From: Cylindrobasidium torrendii FP15055 ss-10
Lineage: Eukaryota; Basidiomycota; Agaricomycetes; Agaricales; Physalacriaceae
Direction: 5' to 3'
Assembly (NCBI GenBank): GCA_000934385.1
Contig: KN880906.1
Location: 1-11,370, forward strand
Length of the DNA: 11,370 bases
The translations under genes were made by a program, and so were the position numbers. Position 1 is the first letter of the stretch. Every line of letters begins with the position of its first letter. Below the pieces are notes generated by a model that searched no databases, was not told the origin of the DNA, and was given only the letters and a program-made list of their open reading frames with translations. This document shows positions 1 to 9,363 of this stretch, piece by piece.

Positions 1-142
1 TGAACACGAACACGCTTTGCAACCTCATCGCTGCGCAATCCACAGCCCAGGTGACGGCCGTCGGCCAAATCCAAGGCCTCACCCTCAACCCCACCTGCCC
101 GACGCTCGCCCAGAAGCTTGATGCCATCTCCAACGGGCTCTC
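1..142 (+). repeat. dispersed paralogous repeat, left copy (partner 11229-11370)
   Basis: Bases 1-142 align without gaps to 11229-11370. The first 20 bases are identical. From 72 to 142 only four bases differ, all at third codon positions and all silent (two Thr, two Leu codons). Bases about 30-70 are much more diverged and change amino acids. The two copies are the same module of two paralogous genes in the same orientation, 11,228 bases apart. Confidence 0.9.
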
Positions 143-534
143 CACGGCGTACACAAACCTTCTCAATTCGCCGACGACCTTTGCCAACCAGCTTGCATAC
201 TGCCAAATCACGACGGACCTCAACTTCAGTCAGCGCTCCCAACTCTCGGCGCTCAACCTTGCCGCTTCTGTCACCGGCGTCAACTGCAACAATGTCATTA
301 CTCAGAACCGCGCCAACAACATTCTTGCTGGCCTTGGTGATGCGTACTTCGCTTGGCTTGCCACCCCGTCCGCGGCTAACAAGCAGACACTCTGCGCCCT
401 TATTGCTCAGCTTACGCGCGCCCAGAAGGTTCGTGTTCAATCTCTCCCTTCCTGAACTTGCGCTAACCACTCCACAGAATCGCCTGCTCAACAACCTCGG
501 AATCAACGTTGCAACCGTCCAGTGCACCACTTAA
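1..534 (+). CDS. secreted cysteine-module repeat protein, 3' part only
   Basis: The gene enters from the left edge with codons starting at base 3. The last exon junction is an intron at 429-477 (49 nt, GTTCGT...CACAG, phase 0), and the stop TAA is at 532-534. The visible protein is the end of one module and then two whole modules of about 60 residues. Each module has a helical front half (A-x-x-x-G-L-x-x-A-Y), a middle L-C-x-I or Y-C-x-I cysteine, and a closing V-x-C cysteine; the protein ends V-Q-C-T-T. The last module is interrupted by the intron just before its final segment. The family is not one I recognise. The paralogue at 10640 has a signal peptide, so this protein is probably secreted too (inference). 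Start and N-terminus lie outside the window. Confidence 0.85.
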
Positions 535-1230
535 GTGTTATTATTTACGACTTCATCTCTTTCTACTCTTCTTGGGATTTATGATGGGAAAAGGAATCTT
601 TGTACATTATCAACGGATGTATACTAGCTCTTGTGGTTTGCCAGTGAACAATGCCAGCACGCTGTTTGCATATCTATCTGCCTGATTCCTCACCGCTCGA
701 CATCCTCTTCTGCTTTCGTCTCGAATAGTGCAAGGTAGTTCAATCCTCGTAAGATTATGTCCACCATATCCTAACGTCACTGCCTCCCGCCATCCTCCCG
801 CCCTAGTGAGTATGATTTTTTTGAGGAACTAAGTTGAAGGTGGAACATCGAGCATTGCCATCGACCTCTTCTTTGGTTCATACAGCGCATGCTCTCTCCG
901 ACTTTTGCATCCCGCGGTACACATTTAACGCGGAATTGCACCAACATTTCAGTGAGGACCAAGTGCGAAGAGTGCCTGTGCACGCCTGTGCAACGCCGAA
1001 GACCAATTACTGTACCAGCGCATTTCTATCCCACTGGTTGGATCGTATGGCCAATTAGCTAGTATTTTGCACATAATATACAGAGAATGGAAAGCAGGAC
1101 ACAGATGTATCCAATGACCTATGTGTCCCAAGGCCTTCCGCTTACGCCCAATTTCGAATGACGATCAACTTGAAGTAGGATCCATCTTCACTAATCGAAA
1201 GGATCTGAAGTGCTGCTGCTTGGTTTCGAA
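535..1230. other. convergent intergenic region, no gene seen
   Basis: This stretch lies between the stop of the modular secreted gene and the stop of the F-box gene, which converge. Short open frames on both strands here (for example around 777-1058) show no family motif, no signal peptide and no splice pattern. It presumably holds the two 3' UTRs and terminators. I see nothing else that I can support. Confidence 0.6.
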
Positions 1231-1234
1231 TTAG
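1191..1234. repeat. imperfect inverted repeat at the 3' end of the F-box gene
   Basis: CTAATCGAAA at 1191-1200 is complementary to TTTCGAATTAG at 1224-1234 with one bulged base, giving a stem of about 10 bp with a loop of about 23 nt. The right arm includes the F-box gene's stop codon. It could be a 3'-end hairpin or chance; an AT-rich stem of this size is weak evidence. Confidence 0.25.
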
Positions 1235-2950
1235 CGGCCCTGTGAGCGAACCGAAGGCAAAGACGCGTACCCAGAGACCGGAGATGGCGGCTTCATCTTT
1301 ACGGCCTGGCTATCCGTCTGTTTCGCAGCATCCACGGCCCTCTGCCTAGCCCTCTCTTGAGCACGGGCGACATGACACGCGTACTCCAAGATGTCCCACA
1401 CTGCATCCCATCCCGTCCCTCCCTTCACGAATGCGAGCGACGGGAAGAGGGTGTCCAAATACGTCGCCACTCTCGACGGCTTTGGCGCCAAACTATTCAT
1501 CGCATCGAGAACCATCAAGCGATGCGACGAGAAAGGTATGGACTTGTTTTGTTCGACGGGCTCTTGATCCTCAGGAAAGTGGATGGTAGCACCCAGTTCG
1601 ATAAGCGCAGGGCACGACACAGCAATTGCCGGGAGAGCGTGGTGGTCCATGGTGTGTGGACTGTAGATATAGAGCGTTTGCAGGTTCTTCCAGTCAGCAA
1701 TGGCGCGCGCAGTCATGTCGGAGTCCCATATGCAAAGCTCGCCTCTGTAGGAAAGGTGTCGGAGGCATGGCATCTTGCAGAACGGCGCAAACACCGTCCA
1801 GGTTGACGCCTTGTGCTCCTTTGCCACATGGTTACTGGATTCGTACGAGAGCTCTGCGGACTCAAGGCTGAACCTCGTCTTCAATTCTTCGTGGAAATCA
1901 AGCATGTGGTTGGATCGGTCGACGTAGGCAAGATTGGAGGTATCTTTGAATCTGATCCTACGTAGTGTGCCCTCTTTGAATACGTGCAAGAGGCGCAAGG
2001 CGATGTCTATGCCCGCCTCAACCCGGAATGTTTCGAGTTTTGGGAAACCGACGCCAGCAGTATCGTCTCGTCCGGATTGCGGAATCGACTGGATGACCCT
2101 CACTTCGAGCTGAGTGAGGGAAGGGAAGCGGGAGAGCTCTAGGAAGAACTCGAAATCAATCGGGTGAGAAGTAATTACCAGTCGTTTGAGGGTATCTCGG
2201 CAAGGATGGAATGCGGATGCTGCGCACACAGTAGTGAAAACATTGGTTTCGACGTAAGTTGACTGTAGGATGGAAAGACTTTCGAGGGACTTCGCATTGT
2301 GGACCGCAGCCCCGCGGACAGCTCTGTATACAACGTCTGATGACTCGCCGGAGAACAACAATTCGATGTCCGTGAGGCTGGATTTGCTATAAAGAAGATG
2401 GGTGACAGTCATGTCCGTGGCAAAGGACATGTCCACGTTCAATCCGCAAAGATTTGGAAGGAGTATGCTAAACGCTTCAGATAAAGCAAGATAGACAGTT
2501 GGGCTATACGAGCTGAAGGAATTGCGGTCGCATGCAAGGTATCTGACACGTGAGGCGTATTTGGCAAATCGTTTCCAGCTGTCTTCATCTACATTCGCCG
2601 GGATAGTCTACACAGGCATGAGCAATTGTGATGTTTCCGAAGGCATGAGAGCGATTAACCTGTTGATTATTTTCGTCTGGAACAAGGGGAAGGACACATA
2701 GTAGGACATAGAGACTTGGGATCCGCATCCAAAGTATCTCGAGCGCTACGTCTGCAATGATATCGCACGTGAGTGCGAGTGATACCAAGGGATGGGCTGA
2801 ACCCGGCGGGTGAGGCTTGCTGGCGCTCCAGTCAACGTATATTTCTTCGCATATTGCGCCGAGTAAGTCGGGGTTGAGAAGGACCTCTAATATGGGACCT
2901 CCAGAATCCATCGACATATTGCTCGAGGATGGGGATGTCGACCCGAGCAT
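1231..2950 (-). CDS. F-box protein with leucine-rich repeat-like body
   Basis: Two exons, 2950-2660 and 2607-1231, are joined across a 52-nt intron (2659-2608, GTTAAT...GTGTAG, phase 0), giving 555 residues. The F-box-like segment is near residues 22-65, with LLNPDLLGAICEEI and then LVSLALTC and ALEILWMRIPSL. The junction yields TIPANVDEDSWKRF followed by ASRVRYL, the arrangement usual in basidiomycete F-box proteins. The remaining 400 or so residues are leucine-rich and irregular, and the end is basic and charged. Known role of the family: substrate receptor of an SCF ubiquitin ligase through Skp1; the target is unknown. Start choice: ATG at 2950 has A at -3, but an in-frame ATG at 3067 would add 39 residues of unlikely composition, and one at 2917 also has A at -3. 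The gene is divergent from the protease-like gene. Confidence 0.85.
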
Positions 2951-3195
2951 GATGGTGACACTGACTGGCGAAAGCAGCCGCTGCACAGCCACACACTGCC
3001 ACGCATATCGCGATCGGATTCGGGAAACGTGACTCGTGACTGCTTTTACTCCGGCCCTCATTGACATCGCCTGGCGTTCTTTAGCTTTCTTCTGGCGAAA
3101 TACAAAACGTAGACATTGCTTTGTTTTGCATTTGTCGCATTTCCCCTCTTAACCACCTCATTACAATTTCGTTCGATCAACAATCGCCCTCCCAG
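2951..3195. promoter_or_regulatory. divergent promoter between F-box and protease-like genes
   Basis: About 245 bases separate the two chosen starts, so both promoters must sit here. I see no clear TATA box on either strand. If the F-box protein starts at 3067 instead, the shared region shrinks to about 128 bases. The region is inferred from gene orientation only. Confidence 0.4.
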
Positions 3196-5378
3196 ATGCA
3201 GCCAAGCGTCAATACCGTCGACAAAGAGGGCGAGTATTTTCCTCGTCCCTTTGCCTAGACTAATCTGTTCGTTTGAACGCAGTGGACGGCGTGCAGAATG
3301 TCCTCACTGATTCTGGCCTCGCTGGATACGTCAAGACGCCGCAATTTGATGAGCTCTGCATGAGGCCATCGCGCAAGTTTGACTTGTCCCCTATAGAGAG
3401 TGGTAGATATGAGAACGAACCATTTGAGCCAGTCGTTGATACCAGCGCTTTCAACTCTTCCCCCTACAAGCTCTCAAGCTACGAGGCGCACCTGTACTCT
3501 GCCGGTGTTGGTCATAGAAGTCATGGGCCCAAGCTCGTTTACAGGACATCCAAGGACGACTTCGGTCCCCCCTCCGGACCCGAAGAGTATACGCGACTCA
3601 TGAGAATTATCCCCGTCCCAGAAAGCCATGAATTTGGCCAGAATGGAAAGTGGGACCTCGTTCGCGACCAAGTGCGTATCACTATATCTTTCCGCTCCGA
3701 TTCTCTTGACTGGGGTTTGTTCTCAGGTTGTCAAGTTACTCGACCAGCGAAACATCAAGCTCACCAGCGTTGATTTTGTTCGTTTTACCTGGCTGAATGA
3801 GTGGCCAGCCCAGGAAATCGAGTCAGAGGAAGAGGACGAAAAGGAGGATGAAGGAGAGCTTACAGACGCGGAGGTGGAGCGGCTCTACGACGCTATCCGT
3901 CGCAACAAGCCTGTCGAATACGGCGAGCGACACTACACCAATCCCACAATATGGATCGGCGTCGAACCTGATAGCCTCACCGGCGCCGAGGCGCACAAGT
4001 CCTCTGAGGACATCTGTGCTTACCTCGACTCACTAGGCGCGCAAAATATCGACATTGCATTCCGCGAGTCATTTTACAGGCCTCTGAGCCACGGCCCACC
4101 TCTCTTCAAGCCCTGTGATGATTTCCTCGAGCCCCTCTGGCCCGTTAGCGATAACGTCTCTGTGGCACTAAGTCTTCCCATCGCGGGATACAAGACTGCT
4201 ATAGCGGGAACACTTGGGCCGTACTTCCATGACGGCAGTAACCTCTACGCTATAACAGTTCGCCACAACATCTTCTCGCCATACTGGAGCAACAGTTCGT
4301 ACAGTTACCATGGTTTGTTTCTTGGTTCCGTCTTCGAGAGTTCAAGTTTGTCTTACCATTTCGCCCTTCGTTAGAATCTGCACCAAAGAAGGAGGTTGTC
4401 CTCATGGGCAGCGCCGCATTTGCGAAATATCTATCCTCTATCATGGATGTTATTGCGACTCACCTCAGTACTGCCAAACTGATTGACACTCAAATCGGCA
4501 CAAACAAAAAGAAGATTGAGGATGGAATTGGAGGCGCAGACTTGCCGACACTGTTGAAGGAGAGGGAGGCCGAGCTTGCAAGAACCCGGATCAGGATCGA
4601 CAAGCTCAAAGCGTTCTTTGTCGAAATCAAGGAGAAATGGAGCAATATCAGTGACCGGGTCATTGGATTCGTTCGCTGGGCTCCTCCCATTGGCGTCGGT
4701 GTTCCTCCTCACCAGTACACTCGCGACCTGTGCGTTATCCAGCTTTACAAGAACAAGTTCACGAATATGATTGGCAATGTTCTGAGCCTCGGTGCGTTGG
4801 TTGCCTATCTATACCTATCGTATTGACCTGGTATGCGCGTTCTGCTTCTAGGTCCAGAGCTATCCCCTGGGAATTCGGAGGAGCTCATGCGCGAGCGTCC
4901 CAACGCCCCATCCAGTTTCAACTACCCCATAGACGCTCTCATACCTCTCAAGAACATATTGACGGTCGCTGAGCTGGCCGGTGACCCCGACACCTCAAGC
5001 CTCCAAGGCGACTCCGTTCGTCGCGTCCTCAAACGCGGAATCGCCACCAAGACTACAGTCGGCACGCTGACGAAGTTCATGTCTTATGTCCGTCACTACA
5101 ACATCCACGGCCCGAAGGACTCGCTCGAGATGGCCATCCTGTCTCACGAAAAGGACGCCGGCTGCACATTCGCTGAAGCAGGCGACTCCGGCTCACTCAT
5201 CGTCACCGGCGACGGCAAGTTCGTAGGATTGCTCACTGGCGGAACGAACAAGGGGACGGATGGCTGTGATATTACTTACGCTACACCTTTTGAGTGGGTC
5301 TGGGACCTCGTCAAGGAAGAGTTCCCCGGCGCTGATTTGAACTTCGACAACGTCGCACAACTCTTTGCGGAGGCCTAG
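3196..5378 (+). CDS. trypsin-like serine protease-fold protein with coiled-coil insert
   Basis: Five exons. Clear introns are 3672-3726 (phase 0), 4313-4374 (phase 1) and 4792-4851 (phase 1). The first intron ends at 3282 but has no normal donor. With a GC donor at 3230 the protein is 650 residues; with GT at 3245 it is 655. Numbers below use 650. His321 in AITVRHNIF, Asp454 in TRDLCVIQL and Ser588 in AGDSGSLIV occur in chymotrypsin order, followed by GLLTGGTN. Between His and Asp are about 130 residues, of which about 356-426 are charged and helical, like a coiled coil. Residues 1-300 have no domain I recognise; 171-185 form a very acidic run. I see no signal peptide, so an intracellular protein is likely. 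Catalysis is plausible but inferred; a non-peptidase role of the fold is possible. The ATG at 3196 has a weak context. Confidence 0.8.
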
Positions 5379-5732
5379 CTTAACTTCTTTCCTTCTCACT
5401 TCATCCCAGTCGCACCCGGTAGACAAGGTCACTGTAGATGTAACAACCCACAAGAAGAAATCAAAAAACAATTGTTTGATTATGGTTTACAACTGGGTAT
5501 CAGTCCGTCGTATAGGCAGGCTGTGGTTGTGTCTGTATGGCTAAGTGCAGGCCGGAGAATATTACTACAAATACAATGATGTGCAAGGGAAAGCTGGATG
5601 GTGATGGTAAAGTGATGTGAGAATGGTGAGAAATCGGGCTCAACCTCGATCTGCCTGCGATGCGTCCGTCAGTCTGTTGTCCATGGGCAGGCAGCAGGCA
5701 GACGTACCTATCGGTATGTGAACGGACTCGAC
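5379..5732. other. convergent intergenic region, no gene seen
   Basis: The protease-like gene and the LEA-like gene converge here, so this stretch should hold both 3' UTRs. No open frame, RNA gene or repeat stands out. Confidence 0.6.
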
Positions 5733-6545
5733 TTAGGCCCTGTTGGTGCCAATGCTAACGCCGCCGCTGGTAGGTGGCGAACCACCGCGACGAGTGGCAC
5801 CGCTGGCGCCGCGCTCAGAACTGTAGTTTGGATGAGAAAATGAAACGCAAGGAAAGTTGGGCGACGTACGCGATGCGAGCGGCGTCTTTGAGAGCGGCGA
5901 GCGTGAGGACACGGGGGTCGAGTGTACCCTCGCGCATGTGGGGACGCTTGGCGGCAGCGGCCTGAGCGTCGGCTGCGAGAGAACCTGGAGGTGGGCGGTA
6001 TCCCAGGGCTTTGTGCTCTTCAGACATGAGCTTGCGGGCATCAGCTGCAAAAATTAAGTTAATACATGCGCAGAAATTGTTGCTGCCAAACGCACCAAGG
6101 CCAATATTGTCCAGATCGATGCCACTGGTATGCTTGCTTGGCTCAGCTTTGCCGCGCTCCTCCTCAATACGCGCTGCGTCGGTAAGGGCGGCCTCACGGA
6201 GGCGGCCGGTGTCGACTTCGGTGACTTTGGGAACAGCACCGCGAGAGACCGCGGCTTGGGCTTCCGAAGCCAGCGATCCTGGCGGTGGGCGGTAGCCAAG
6301 AGCCTTGTGCTCGAGCGACATGATCTTGCGAGCTTCGGCTATTCGACGCGTCAGAATGCAAGTTTATGCAGTTAGTAAGGATCTCACCCTTGCCGAGAGC
6401 GTTCAAGTTAAGCGCGAGTTGGTTCTTAGCCCTGGAGAAGGAATGTGAGACGTTGCGCCACATAAACAGAATTGCCAACGCACGACATGCGTGTCGGATC
6501 AGCAGCCATGAGCTGGGACGTCGAGGTTTGAGAAGCAAAGGCCAT
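5733..6545 (-). CDS. LEA/SMP (seed maturation protein)-like two-repeat protein
   Basis: Five exons: 6545-6484, 6431-6388, 6338-6096, 6044-5870 and 5820-5733. Introns are 52, 49, 51 and 49 nt (phases 2, 1, 1, 2). The product has 203 residues. Two repeats start near residues 36 and 117, each with ARK-[IL]-MS-x-EHKALGYRPPPGSLA-x-x-AQAA and then a second element AAL-[TK]-DAARI about 45 residues on. GSLAxxAQAA resembles the core of the SMP domain of plant late-embryogenesis-abundant proteins, so a desiccation or stress-protection role is plausible but not shown. There is no signal peptide or membrane segment. The C-terminus is Gly/Ser/Arg-rich and probably disordered. The start is strong: CACCATGG context, with a TATA box about 110 bases upstream. 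Assignment to SMP rests on motif resemblance only. Confidence 0.85.
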
Positions 6546-7270
6546 GGTGAATAGATGAATCAAGAGTGAAAGTGCTGGGTTGAAAGTCGAGTGGCTGGTT
6601 AGCGGAAAGAAAGAGGGCGAGTTTGTGAAGATTTGGGGGTCCAACTTGACAGGCTTTATATATCTCTATTCTTACGGCGTCCCCGCAGGCTCTCTCCCGA
6701 AATGCATCATCATTAGGCGCGCCACCTCACTCCACACTTTCGAAGCTGCCCATTGGAGTCCATCAGCCCATTGTGGAGATCGGGGTCCAAAACAGGAAAC
6801 ATGCCGGTTCATTCCGAACCAGCGAGCCACAGTCACGATATCGTGTCTCTGCCTCCGAAGGATGAACTGGTTTTTGCTGAAAATGGGACAAACAACAAGA
6901 AAATTCATACAACATTGCAATCCTATCCTGTATGCATCTCTGCGTGTGGAATGCCCTGCATATCCACCTACCTGCGTCACTGTTCATTGGAGCGCACGGC
7001 CATCTACATGGAGCGCCGGCCATATCAAGGCGGAGCCAAAAAGGGATGCCCGACGCCTTGCTCGCGTTGAGTGCGCACGGTTGTCATGACACTCGAATGG
7101 ATTGCGCAGTACAGACGTGTTCGTTCGATGGCACCAGAATAGATCAATCAACCTTCTCTCCACCACCGCTCGGGCGGCCAACCTTGGGTCGAATATGGCA
7201 TCCTATGAGATACGGCGAAAAGCACCAAGAAAACACAGGCAGAGACAAGAAGTACTCTATGTATCGCTGT
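6546..7270. other. upstream region of the LEA-like gene and 3' flank of the pectinase gene
   Basis: About 725 bases with no supported gene. Open frames here, including one of 169 codons on the plus strand (6580-7089), have no recognisable motif and cross the TATA box and presumed 5' leader of the LEA-like gene. The right part should contain the pectinase 3' UTR. Confidence 0.55.
6654..6662 (-). promoter_or_regulatory. TATA box of the LEA-like gene
   Basis: The minus strand reads TATATAAAG, about 110-117 bases upstream of the ATG at 6545. Placement and sequence fit a core promoter with a leader of about 80 nt. Confidence 0.6.
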
Positions 7271-9304
7271 TCAAAGCCCCATTACGACGACCGTGGTGAT
7301 AAGCGCGAGCATTGACACACTCGCTGCAAGTGTAACCGCCATTGCACTATCCTCATCGCTGCTCCCCTCAATCTCAGACTCTTTGAACGCCCCATTCCTA
7401 CACTCAAACCCAAGCGTCTTCTGTTCTCCATCGGCTAGAGCGCTAGGGTCACAGAGGACCGATATGTTGCTCCCTTGGATGTTCACATCTTCAACCGTGA
7501 TGTCGAGCGCTGTCGAGTGGAGCGTTAGACCACGCATTCGTCCCCGAGTGTAAGCAAAACGCACCAGTGCCCGGGAAGAGGTCAAAGATCACTGCCTGTG
7601 TCCCATCGATGCCATCAACGTAATTCCAGCATGGGTTGGTGATACAAGTGCCGTCCGCTGAGCACACGGGTAAGCAGAGAGGACAATGAAGTCAACCTGG
7701 ACGTACTCCAGTTCGATGCGAGCGTCCCATTGAAGTTCTTGAAGGTGAACCCCGAAATATGGGTGCTCGTTTGGTTCGTGTTCTCCGGCCTCGCACCCTT
7801 GTCCTACGCAGAATGAACAATATCGGGTAAGCGGTTGGCCTTGTTCATAACCCACAGCAGACGCACCTGATCATAATAGCTGTTAGGCGGAGTCAGTACC
7901 CTTCACCTGAACTCCTCGACAACCTACTTTTGGGTCACGAAGATGGGCGTAGAGACACCATCGACTTGGATGTCCTCCCAGGTGATGTTTGTGGCGTGTC
8001 CATTGCCTCCGGTCCAGCTCTTGAACTAGCCCTTTGAGAGCATTCTTATCACTCCAACAATGGACAAATTGCTCGTACTCGTGCCCCATAAACAGCTCCC
8101 TGCATCGTCCAATTCTTGAAAAGGACATTCTCAACAGTCTGATTTGCTCCGTTCTTTCCGAGGGATCCAATCGACAACCCGTGAGATGAGAATCCACAAA
8201 AGCCATTCTGCGCGACGACATCCCTCGCCCCGTTGATGACAGAAATACAGTCGTCACCATTGTGTCCATAGTATCTGCGATAAAGGCATCAGGTATGTTT
8301 GGAATCGTGCTCGAAATCCACTTCCACGCACCCGTCGATAGTGATATTGTGGCCGGAGACGTTGATGCCTGCAAACTGGATAAGTTACCGCTCATTCCGG
8401 CGCTATGGCTCATACCATCCCTAAATAACAGCATCGGTTAGTATACTAAGCACATCTAGGTGGCAGTGAACGTACGTGTTGAAAGGGAAGCTCTTCATAC
8501 ACCATCAGTAATCACACCCACTTGAAAAAAGGGCACTTCTCACAGTCGTATCATCCCTCGTCCCATTGTTCGGTTGTGCATCCACAAAGTGGTTCTCGAC
8601 GCGGATGTTCTTCCCAGGGAGGTTCCATCCCCACGCCACGGGCTTCACCACCTTCAGCGAGCGGAGGAGCCCGTTGGTCACGTTGAACGTCGCCAGCTGA
8701 GGTCTTAGTGTCTGGTGGACGATGAGCGTGAGCATCGATGCCCGACAAGGCAGCGAGGAAGATGCGCGTACACGGTTTCCTATGTCCCACCACTGTTGTC
8801 CGAAGCCGTGAAATTTACCCCACTCGTCGTCGTTTGACCCGATGAGCTGTACGTCCTGGCCGCTGAAATAGAACCATGGAGTCGCGTACGTCTGTATGAT
8901 ACGCTTGGTATGCCTTTAGGAGAATAATGACAAAGCACGTACGCTGACTTGGTTTTCAGTCTCATTGATTGCGAGTTGGACAGCAGAAATGTTGTTCGGA
9001 AGGAGGAGATTTCCTTCGAGATGAATAGTCACGTTTTCTGCGCAGCAAGTTCAGCCATTCACTGTAGCAAGAAGGATGCATAGTAGTTGAGAAGCATACT
9101 CAATCCTTCAAATGAAGCCGGGGTATAAGCACTGTAGTTTGCCGCTTGGAACGTGATAACCGAGTTCTCTTTACAGTCCGAAAATGCCTTGAGGATGTGT
9201 TCTGTATCGTCGGATCCGTCGTCGTTATGGTCGACTGTACATTCTGCGGCGAAGACAGTGCTTAGGAGGGCGAGCGCAATAAGACGCGAGAAGAAAGCGC
9301 GCAT
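7271..9304 (-). CDS. GH28 polygalacturonase (probably exo-acting), GPI-like tail
   Basis: Thirteen exons rebuild a 460-residue protein: 9304-9100, 9037-8943, 8891-8772, 8711-8544, 8492-8476, 8420-8416, 8368-8332, 8274-8079, 8025-7928, 7879-7867, 7803-7707, 7657-7565, 7509-7271. All 12 introns are GT-AG, 47-63 nt. Residues 1-20 are a signal peptide. The GH28 catalytic set is complete: NTDG (Asp203), NGDDC (Asp223, Asp224), SHG (His247) and RFK (Arg281, Lys283). GH28 enzymes hydrolyse alpha-1,4-galacturonosyl bonds of pectin by inversion; acting from chain ends is my inference from the overall sequence type. The last 24 residues are hydrophobic, after a small and acidic GSSDEDS stretch, like a GPI-anchor signal. 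There are 16 N-X-S/T sequons. The start ATG has A at -3. No break or missing key residue is seen. Confidence 0.93.
8416..8420 (-). other. 5-nt microexon of the GH28 gene
   Basis: GGATG lies between a 55-nt intron (8475-8421, GTACGT...TTTAG, with ACTAAC branch site) and a 47-nt intron (8415-8369, GTATGA...TGCAG). It supplies the end of a Thr codon, the catalytic Asp203 codon and the first base of Gly204, completing N-T-D-G. Skipping it breaks the frame and removes the motif. It is inferred from frame and family motif, not from transcript data. Confidence 0.75.
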
Positions 9305-9357
9305 TCTGACTTTGAGATCCAGAGACTACTGCTCTCCCCCTCGAACATGAAGTTCGT

Positions 9358-9363
9358 CTTATA
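9358..9363 (-). promoter_or_regulatory. TATA-like site of the GH28 gene
   Basis: The minus strand reads TATAAG about 55 bases upstream of the ATG at 9304. It is a short match and could be chance. Confidence 0.35.

Noticed and set aside
1357..1806. A 149-codon plus-strand open frame opposite the F-box gene.
   Set aside because: It is the antisense shadow of a coding exon; only the minus strand gives a coherent protein with family motifs.
6580..7089. A 169-codon plus-strand open frame.
   Set aside because: It overlaps the TATA box and presumed leader of the LEA-like gene on the other strand, and the protein has no motif or plausible composition.
7883..8434. A 183-codon minus-strand open frame within the pectinase gene.
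   Set aside because: It reads through introns and in the wrong frame; the spliced model restores GH28 motifs in another frame.
7271..9304. Pectinase gene as a pseudogene, because the raw frames are full of stops.
   Set aside because: All stops fall inside introns with GT-AG ends, and the spliced frame is complete from signal peptide to stop with all catalytic residues.
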